DNA of 64,000 nucleotides from Styela clava (taxonomy: Eukaryota > Chordata > Ascidiacea > Stolidobranchia > Styelidae). The notes beneath the pieces are model-generated. The model did no database searches. It was not told the DNA's origin and worked only from the letters and a program-made list of their open reading frames with translations. The stretch covers positions 19,869,135 through 19,933,134 of the forward strand of contig NC_135255.1 in NCBI RefSeq assembly GCF_964204865.1, read 5' to 3'. Made by a program: the position numbers and the translations under genes. Below, piece after piece: positions 56,106-64,000 of this stretch. The number at the start of each line of letters is the position of its first letter. Within the stretch, counting starts at the first letter, position 1.

Positions 56106-58271
56106 CAGGGATGGCCATTTCCGAATACTAAACTATTCCGAATACATTCTAAAATAATGTTTTCGAATCTGGAATTCCGAATACATTCTAAAATCGAAAA
56201 TAATACATTTTTGTTTTAGTTGATTAAAACCCAGTAAATTAGGAAATAAGCTTCAATAAAAATATCAGAATGAAGCCACAAACCAACAATATATGTACAC
56301 TAAGTAATTGATAGTTTATAGCTATCAATAAAAAATAATAGCAACTTGTGACACAGTCAGTTTATTAAAATTATTCACTTTGTACAAATGACCATATGAA
56401 AAGATAGCCAAAGAGTTGCCTGACGCTTTCTATCATTGGTACCATGATATTACGATAATAGTCAAGTTTATTGACAAAAATACTACTTGTATTCGGATAA
56501 TTGTGTATATTTTCTGTGAGTAATAAAATTTATTGGCAATATAGGCAACAACCATCAAAAATCCATTATGCCTTTAAAAATTCTAATATTTAAGCCTAGA
56601 GTATTCTACTACCTACCAGTATATTTGTATATTAATTTATGTGAACCATATTGTTATTATGTGTAACATATTGTTGTGTTTGGAATTAGAAATGAATTAG
56701 TAGAGAATAGATAACCACCACTGCCAGCCGCTCAGCCAGGATTTTCGAAATCGGAAATTCCCATTGCCGCCTGTAACACCCACCGCGATTCCGCGCTCGT
56801 TAAAAGAGCCGTCTTTTCAGCGTATAATGATCATCTTGTTACGTAAAATATTCTATCCATGACAACTACGAGATTCTGAAATATCTTTATATATTAATTT
56901 AATGTGTGCAACGTAACTCGCGGTTGTTTCTTCTTACGTCAAAAAAACAAATATTACTATTCAGTCCACGGCGATCTGTGACCTAAAATTACGAGATAAA
57001 CTGCCTGATGTATTTAATTTAATAAGTATTTTTGCAATCTTGCCAACTCGTTATCGCCGTTAGAAAAATCTCAAATAATTATATGAAATCATTGAAGTGT
57101 AGAGTTTAATTCATTTCATACAATGAATATACATATAAAGTTTAGCAGTAAATTAAAAATACATATTCATCGCCGCGATTATGCCACCTGTTAAAAGAGT
57201 TAACTTTTACAACAACGAATATATATTTTACTGTTGTGCAAAGTGATGAATTCGTGACCGACACGGGCATATTTAAAATGTCTTGCTTTATTAATTTAAT
57301 TGTCTTCAATTTAACCTGCGGTTGCGTCGACAAAATAAAATCCTCACCACTCTTATATACCATTGCAATCCGCGGTCATAAAAATAAAAACGTGAGGTAA
57401 ACTGCCCTATTAAATATTGTTTTGATCCGTATTTTGCGAATTCAATAAATATTTAGATGTACTTGTTAACAGTGACTCCGCTCGATCGAAATGCTGCCAC
57501 TCTGATTATTTTCAGATAAAACCGTTCGAAAAATCCATAAATATGCTGTAATATCTCAGAGTAAAATTTATTTCATCACAATAAAATTGATTGAATATAC
57601 TTTAGATGAATTATATTATATACATCCTCACAACCCGGGAAACAGTCGCGTTTCAAACCTTGTATTGTGGTAACACGAAAATATTCGACGGCAATTTAAA
57701 GTAATGGATAATCAGGCGAATCCCACTCTCAATTAGTGACGATATGTTTCTAAACGCCGACCAAACATAATGTGTGCCAGAGGCACATGAAATTTTGCGA
57801 TTTTCACTGCCCTTTAAATTTTCGCGGGCTTCAATAAAACTTATATTGTTTACGGTTTTATTTTCAGTATTTTAAATTGCCGCTTTTCAATCAAAAAGTT
57901 GCGTTGTCTTCAGAAACTCGCCGCCGATGAACGTATTTACCAGATTTACAATTCCGTGCGCGTACAAAAATAAAATAAATGTTATCGTTATCGTGGAACA
58001 AATTTGTGGAAAATTTTCGTCTTAGCGAAAATAACACAATCGTAAAGGCGTTTACGGGCCTAAATAACACGTTACGCTGATGAGTGATGAGGACAATCAC
58101 GCGCAAGTTTCTATCGAGAATGTTTTCATTCAACGGAAACGTCTTGAAAGCGGCGTCGAAAATGTGTGACGTCACACAAATATCCGATATTCTTATGAAC
58201 GTGAATTCCGATATTCGAATGACGAGATATTCGAATACATTCGAATACTTTATTCGAATTGGCCATCCCTG
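56106..58271. mobile_element. hAT-type non-autonomous element, 2166 bp
   Basis: Termini CAGGGATGGCCATTTCCGAA and, inverted, CAGGGATGGCCAATTCGAAT, with several ATTCGAATA/ATTCCGAATAC subterminal repeats. A perfect 8-bp duplication GTTGTATG lies at 56098-56105 and 58272-58279. No transposase is seen inside. The 122-codon minus frame at its right end is made of terminal repeats. Confidence 0.92.
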
Positions 58272-58420
58272 GTTGTATGCGATGATGAATCATAATGATG
58301 GGTTGAAACACATTCCCCACTTTACAGGCGTAAACTCGCAAAAGCACTCTCAAAATAGCCCCGAAAATTTTGCAATGGTAAAGTATAGAAAGAATTTTTG
58401 GTTCAGTGCAAACTATGATT
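58272..58420. repeat. Tandem duplication, unit B, last piece
   Basis: Related to 47095-47220: AACTCGC, CACTCT-AAAATA, ATGGTAAAGTAT and AATTT. Weaker similarity than the other pieces. Confidence 0.65.
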
Positions 58421-58489
58421 AACAACTCAAGTTTAAACAGAGGTTTTCTACATTTATCTTTTACAATTTTTTTTCGTGTCGTAGCCTCA

Positions 58490-58895
58490 TCCAACGTTGG
58501 TTTCCGGCAAGTTTATATCCCGAACAAATTTTTACGCGTTTCGTGGGACTTAGTGTAAAAACATATCAATTCAGCGACCCATACCCTATCTCCATCTTTT
58601 CAAACCGGAACCTTGGATATGAACGTGCCATAAACTGACTATTGTACATATCGCCGTTGTGCCGTACCTCTTTATCTTGTGTATTTTACTAGAGTTTTGT
58701 TTGTATATTTCATGTCTGTTGTCCTAGTATAACGCAGCAGTCCTAAACTGCTGTTATTATTGTTAGGGGTCAATGTCGCACATCTGTGTCTTAGGCCAGT
58801 AAGGTCTTGAACATGTATCCCGTCTCTGTTTCACTGTTTAATTATTATGCAGATACTGTTACATTTTTGAGGCAAATAAACATACATACATACGT
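58490..58895 (+). repeat. LINE-like 3' end with a CATA tail
   Basis: Non-coding, ending GAGGCAAATAAACATACATA, CATACG: an AATAAA-like signal followed by a short tandem tail, as in non-LTR elements that do not end in poly(A). The 5' limit is unknown. Confidence 0.45.
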
Positions 58896-58940
58896 TTCAA
58901 GTAAAAATGTCATTATATTTTCTATCGCTAGAAGTCGCTA

Positions 58941-59475
58941 TTGAGTCAAAAAGTAATCGTATCCATATTCTGGTCAGCCGGTAACAGCTGGAATTACCTA
59001 CTGGAAATAGAACAAGGCATTGGACAGAATATGATGATGGTCACTGTGTGTTGTGCAATATTAATATCATTGAAGACTGTAAACATCTATTTTTTGAATG
59101 CTATTATGTTAAAATATTTTGGGATTGGTGCGAGTTGCATTTTAGTGAAAATAATATTGATACCATTATTGCACAAAATACATGTGACCTGTCAGTTATT
59201 ATGATAGTTGCATGTGGAAAGGCAGCTATTTGGGAATTCAGGAATCAAATAATATTTGAAGATTTGGATAATTTCCAATCAGTTATGAGAATAATTTTTA
59301 AATGTAAAATTAGAGGGATGCTGAAAAATATGGCATCAAATATGAAAAATAGCTTTTTGGAGGATGGAAGAATTGAAAACTTGTTAGAAAAGTCGGTAAT
59401 GTCATAGCTTTTGATAGTACATTTTTAAGATTGACTAGTATTGATAATATTGACTGTTTTTATAAATAAAAAAAA
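58941..59475 (+). pseudogene. Relic of the C-terminal end of an L1-type reverse transcriptase
   Basis: The frame at 59040-59407 reads CCNINIIEDCKHLFFECYYV, the zinc-knuckle (C-x2-C, then H-x4-C) found after the reverse transcriptase in L1/Tx1-like elements; the first cysteine pair appears shifted or lost here. A Lys/Asn-rich end and an A-rich tail (59467-59490) follow. A different LINE lineage from the two CR1/L2-like copies. Strongly 5'-truncated. Confidence 0.6.
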
Positions 59476-59807
59476 AATAAAAAAAAGAAGTATACATTGT
59501 ATTTTACCCTTCAGAAATAAAATAAAAAAAACAAAAAAAAACAGCTGGAATGTGTTATTGTTTGCGGCAATCTGCGAATATCTTTGCAAACGATGCGGCA
59601 TTCGTAAATTCTCTGATAACGTCACGCATCAGGAATATGTCATCGTTATTATGGTGAGTTCTTCGATTGTCAGAATGCAAGCCTCTTAACACTTAATAGT
59701 TTGATACTGCTACTGCCCTCAATTTTATTCTTGGCATCAATTCAGAGCCTTATATAACATAGTATACCGGTAACACTTCAAATTTGGGGTCATGTTCACA
59801 ACACAAC

Positions 59808-60213
59808 GTAAGTATCTTCTAATTGGCGTGGCACAACCATTTTTGCATATGTTATTCTTAATCACAACCTGACTATGTCATTCAAAAATTACGTCACTAC
59901 GACGTCACAGTAACGTGAAAAGGCCCTACAAGCTATCATCCAAGACGCGCAGACGATCACCCGAAATCGAGCATACTATTTCTCTCGTTTTCTCATCGTA
60001 ACGATCCCGATACGAGAGAGATCGCTGGCGTCAGTGAGTTCGTTATCGTTGGTGAAGATTCCATTTCGGGCGATCGTAGCTATACTTTGGCAAGCTATTT
60101 GACGTGATTGTGAGGTCGTAGTGACGTAATTTTTGGATGACGTAGCCAAGTGGGAGTTACAAATATCATATGCGAAAATGGTTGTGCCACGTCTAATAGA
60201 AGTACTTACGTCG
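59808..60213. mobile_element. MITE family M1, diverged complete copy
   Basis: Inverted ends: ACGTAAGTATCTTCTAATTG, GCGTGGCACAACCATTTTTG, and at the right CGAAAATGGTTGTGCCACGT, CTAATAGAAGTACTTACGT. The interior carries CATTTCGGGCGATCGTAGCT and GACGTCACAGTAACGTG, as in the 23-kb copy. Confidence 0.8.
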
Positions 60214-60276
60214 CTTAGTGAACATGTACCCGAATTTGAACTTACCGTAAATTCTGATATAAAATAAAAAAATGTC

Positions 60277-60616
60277 GGGTCTGGTATAGTTTAGTACCAC
60301 ATCCACTTCTAGTTGGCCTGGCTCAACAATTTTTGCATATGTCAATCCTAACCCCCACCTGACTACGTCACCGAAAAATTACGTCATTTCGACATCACAG
60401 GGGCCCGTAATAAGGCCCACCGAAGTATGCGGATGGTCGTCCAAAACGGGCAGACGATAACCCGAAATCGAGCAAGCTATTTCTTTCGTTTTCTCGTCGC
60501 AACGATCACGATAGGACAGAAATCGCTGGCTTTAGCAAGTTCTTATCGGCGGCGCAGATGCCATTTCGGGCGATCGTAATTATACTTTGGCAATCCCTAT
60601 GACGTGAGGGTGACGA
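60277..60616. mobile_element. MITE family M1, right-truncated copy
   Basis: GGGTCTGGTATAGTTTAGTA through GACGTGAGGGTGACG is nearly identical to 23037-23390. The right third is missing. Confidence 0.88.
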
Positions 60617-60687
60617 ATAACAAAAAATTGAAAAATTGCATTTCTGAAAAATGTGACACAAAATTGTGTAATGAATGAGAAATATAG

Positions 60688-60950
60688 GGGTCTCGTATAG
60701 TTTCGTACCTAACGTACTTCTAGTGGGCGTAGCATAACAATTTTTTCATATGTCAATCCTAACCCCCATCTGATCACTACGACATCACAATCACGGCATA
60801 GAGCTTGCCAAATATACGCACGATCGACCGAAACGGCATTGGCGCCGATGCTTACGCTGAACGTGACGTCAACAACGTGATTCAATTTCGCTCCATTCAA
60901 CGCCGACGTCACATTGCGTAGCTCGTGCGTAACTCGCTGCGACATTTGAA
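60688..60950. mobile_element. MITE family M1, rearranged copy
   Basis: Begins GGGTCTCGTATAGTTTCGTA and GGGCGTAGCATAACAATTTT, then CCTAACCCCCATCTGAT, but the interior differs from the other copies. The right end is uncertain. Confidence 0.65.
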
Positions 60951-61720
60951 CGCCTGACTATGTGGCGCTACGTGTAGTTAAATATAAAGTGAAAGCTCCT
61001 ACCTGATCCTAGTAACCAAATCCTACAAAAACTTCATTATAGCCCCAGTCATATGCTGTTTATTCATTGTGAATCCGTTTAAAGCACATCAAATTTGTGC
61101 GTCAATATTTTTGCATTCATTCTCCGAACGTATAGATGTTGTTGATACGTAAGGCTAATGAACAGCCAGTTACGCGTATCTATACTATCACAATGATAAA
61201 GTATGTATGTTTACGATGATAATATCTTAAGCGTAGAATGTTGCACAGGTGAGCATGAAACTCAGGTGCACTCAGTAGGAGGTTGGACCACATACGAGTA
61301 AGTCGCAAAATGAAGAAAAGAGTATCAAAGTTTCTATTTGGCGTTTTATCCGTTTCATGTCATTTGACTTTGTCTATCTGCCTGTGAATACATTATATCT
61401 GAATTATGAACACGAGCCACAAGCTCCACCGTTCCATATTGTTTTCCATTTCCACTGCCATTTTTTACTACCTATCGTAATTCATCATTCTTTTTTTTAT
61501 TATTTTCATTCGTTTCATTTTTGTTTCGTATTAAAAATTGTTTTCCACTTCCATTTTTACGACTTAGTTTATGCGTCTGTTTTTTTATTTTCATTTGTCC
61601 CATGTTGTCTCATTTTTGTTTTGTATTAAAATGATCATATTAGCAAAATCTAGCACTTTCATGAAATTAAGAATAGTCAGAAGTAAATGGTTTAGTTTTG
61701 CGAAATGTCAGAAATAGCGA
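60951..61720. other. No gene; low-complexity T-rich stretch
   Basis: 61430-61640 contains two similar ~110-bp segments (TTGTTTTCCA, then ATTTTCATT, then TTTGTTTCGTATTAAAA or TTTGTTTTGTATTAAAA). The open frame over it is His/Phe-rich and not credible as a protein. Confidence 0.4.
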
Positions 61721-62400
61721 TGGGCAAAATTATCATAAATTATTACATGCGTTGTATTTTGAAGCATTTTAGCGGTAATAATTATGACATGACACTGTCA
61801 AAATCGTCGGGTAAAGTGCTGAGTTCGCAAATTCTGTAGATAAAATTGTGAGTTAGTCGGTAACGATTTTAGCTATAATAATCGTCGGGTTATTGTTTTG
61901 TCCAAAAAAAATACGTTAAAACTTGAGGGAAATAGTTATATATATTTAGCGTCCGACCCGCTATTAGGTCCAAAAGCCTTATGACAAGTATAAATGCATA
62001 ACGGCCGATTTATTTAATTATTATGATAAATAAAAATTCAGGATTCGTGCAATCGCAGGTGCAAAGCATAAGAACGTCAATCATCGTCTTAATAAGTATC
62101 TCCATCCCGGTGTCGATAATAATATCACCGTTCTCTTTAAACTCGAACGATTAATAATATACAAACTGTGATAAGATCAAAGCCAACACATACGATAAAA
62201 ATCGAATGAAATTAATTTGGGTTTTGAAATCAGTCCTTCTTGTCTTCAAGAGCTGTTGCCGATGTAAACGCACGGGTATACCAGATCAATGACATTAAGC
62301 ATGCTGCTAATGTCATTGACCAGATATATAAAACTTCAATGTCCGCCGACCCGAAAGAATTAACAATCGGAAAAAAATAAAACGGCCGTCATAGATGAAC
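61720..62400. repeat. Inverted partial copy of the interior of the hAT-type element at 1030-5856
   Basis: The reverse complement matches parts of 1930-2560: TTTACATCGGCAACAGCTCT, TGAAGAC, the TTAGCTATAATAATCG block and AAAACTTGAGGGAAATAGTT. It includes the coding-like segment at 62228-62382. Confidence 0.55.
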
Positions 62401-62766
62401 GTCAGTGTGCGACACGCAAAACGGATCACGGCATCGTAAGTTCTACGCAGCGACGTTATCACGCGTCACTGATCACGCAGACATTTCTCTCTCACGACGA
62501 AGTGTCGCAAAGTGAAAAAGTGGCCATTCGGAGTTAGAAACATTGGGAATACAGATCTGCAGACAAATAAAGTCAATAATTTGATTGAAAAAAGGTATTG
62601 ACTGATATGAAACCGAGTTTATCATGAAGAGAAAGGCTTCATTGTATTATATTCCAAGTTTGGCTTCAATTGAACAATAAACGGCGGAGAAATTGTTCAT
62701 AATATAGTGAAATCATCCGAAGTTACCTGCTTATAAACCTGTTGAGGTGAAAAGTTTGTTCGCATC
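62401..62766. other. No feature seen
   Basis: Sequence left of segmental duplication copy 2. It has no similarity to the DNA left of copy 1, so the duplication limit is at 62767. Confidence 0.4.
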
Positions 62767-64000
62767 AGTGAGTGTATGATGCGTATGGTGACCACGTCGT
62801 ATATTCGAGAAAATTCTAAAGCCTGTATTACGAAACGTAGTTTATTTCATGCCGAGTCATCTGTGAAGCAAAGCATTTGGGGTGCGCTTACATTGTAACC
62901 TAGTCCCATGTAGCCTTTTTCAACCAGGGTTTGCTAGTTCAGGTTTTATTCATATCCAAGAAATGTGTAGGCCAATATATTTATTTGTTAAATATAATCA
63001 AATATCTATTAGGTTTGCTACTATTCAACTTTTGCCAGAATTAGGCTCTTATATATATTCATATATAGAGATTTAGTTATATATTGAGATTTAGACAATT
63101 ATTAGCGGAGCCCCACCATGAACTTTAAAATAAAACATACAAAACCATTAATTTAGTTTACTTGACTACTCCAATGTATTTACCGTTGTCAAATGTTATT
63201 AATAACATTATTATATATATTTATATAGAGTTCAGTGATTACCTATTTCATCAATATTGTGACATTGGGGATAATATAAGGCACAAAAGTTGTGATGGAG
63301 CGACGCTTGATGATAATTATCGTTATATTAGCACTTTGCTTGGGACCGACAAACAAAAAACTGGCAGAATATGGGCCAGTCTATGAAAATGTCATCTGTG
63401 ATGTCAAATACTTCAAAACAACCGAATGTACTACTGTTGAGCTTGATTTCTTGAAAGAAGATTACTGCTGCAAGGAATGCCCGGATCCGGATGGACAGGA
63501 AAATCCGGTTCCAGAAAACAGCATTAGTTGCTCTTAGTGAGTATTATTTAGTTGAACAAAAAAACATTGTGTTCATAAAGTTCTGTATTAAATTAGGTGA
63601 AAGAACTTTGATGTGCTTTGTGCAACTAATCATGGTCATAAAAGTGACATAGGTTCGTCATTTGATTGAGATGTCTTATCAGCTTTCCTCCCAGAATAAA
63701 TATGCAAATCTTTTTCTATAAATGTTTGAAATATTAGAATAATCCTTGCTTTAGGCGAGGTTAGGGGTTCACAACCTATTCATCAACATAGCTCAGTGTT
63801 AGGGATGCTTGAGCCATTTAGAAATTTTAAGTGACTCGAACTCTTACTTAAGAGTGAGAGACTCGGATGACCCATGACCAAGTCTCAAGTGGCTTGAGTT
63901 ATCTACACAACACTCAATGATCTGGCTGAAAGTTGCCCCCTTGTATAAATCTGGTTACTGCTGTTAGGTAAAAGCTGTGGTTGAAGCATTAGACCTAACC
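62767..64000. repeat. Segmental duplication, copy 2 (continues beyond the window)
   Basis: Collinear with 23490-23684 plus 39401-41888 once the inserted elements are removed. Very few substitutions (for example GAAGATTACTGCTGC versus GAAGAATATTGCTGC). Confidence 0.95.
63295..63536 (+). CDS. Secreted cysteine-rich protein gene, copy 2, exon 1 (intact)
   Basis: ATG 63295 opens MERRLMIIIVILALCLG, a hydrophobic signal peptide, followed by a ~60-residue acidic domain with six cysteines (ENVICD, TTECTT, EDYCCKECPDPDG, SISCS). The frame meets TAG directly after SCS, but TTA|GTGAGT is a strong donor there, and in copy 1 a phase-matched exon follows ~1.45 kb on; here that exon is outside the window. 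The gene should therefore encode a signal peptide, a small disulfide domain and a Thr/Ser-rich, probably O-glycosylated tail, ~125 residues in all. The YCC..C spacing is loosely like small VWC-type knots, but no family is assigned. The conserved upstream 330 bp in both copies probably carries the promoter. Confidence 0.75.

Noticed and set aside
61357-61629. 90-residue protein at 61.4 kb
   Set aside because: Phe/His-rich translation of a low-complexity T-rich duplication, with no conserved feature.

Overview
The window is animal nuclear DNA: AT-rich, with genes split by short GT-AG introns, intact and decayed LINEs, tRNA-derived SINEs, and many DNA transposons and MITEs. Nothing is bacterial. 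A compact-intron invertebrate is likely, and an ascidian-like deuterostome is my guess, but the sequence alone does not fix the species. Host genes are few and transposons make up most of the window.

Layout. 0-7.4 kb: decayed THAP/DDE transposase gene on the minus strand, of the ISL2EU-like kind, split by a 4.8-kb hAT-type insertion with a perfect 8-bp target duplication. 7.4-11.8 kb: repeats and hAT-type elements. 12.8-17.3 kb (plus): five 3' exons of a membrane receptor with one CUB domain, a Ser/Thr-rich stalk, one transmembrane helix and a tyrosine-rich tail with an ITIM-like motif. 17.3-20.3 kb: MITEs, hAT remnants and a SINE. 20.6-21.6 kb (minus): an uninterrupted caspase gene with two IETD motifs in the subunit linker.

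23.0-43.0 kb and 62.8-64.0 kb hold two copies of a segmental duplication carrying a small secreted cysteine-rich gene. Copy 2 is compact. In copy 1 a 15.7-kb block bounded by inverted CCCAGATAGCACAACTACG termini was inserted upstream of the gene, a 1.3-kb element with TA target duplication sits in exon 1 and creates an immediate stop, and a hAT-type element sits in intron 1. Inside the 15.7-kb block is a separate ~10-kb element (28.3-38.4 kb) with ~560-bp inverted arms. It carries a split gene for a SWIM zinc finger plus a lambda-exonuclease/YqaJ-type nuclease, and a decayed 5-kb LINE is inserted in it. I think this is the most interesting object here.

43-64 kb: hAT-type elements, SINE pieces, a tandem duplication at 46.5/47.5 kb whose second unit was expanded from ~0.75 to ~11 kb by three insertions (including a complete-looking 6.6-kb LINE with ACATTG target duplication and both ORFs open), a relic of a second LINE type at 59 kb, and a cluster of three related MITEs at 59.8-60.9 kb.

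How things fit together: the three host loci (receptor, caspase, secreted cysteine-rich protein) share no obvious pathway. The receptor and the caspase would fit immune signalling and cell death, but that is inference. Paralogous empty sites and target duplications allow much of the insertion order to be read directly.
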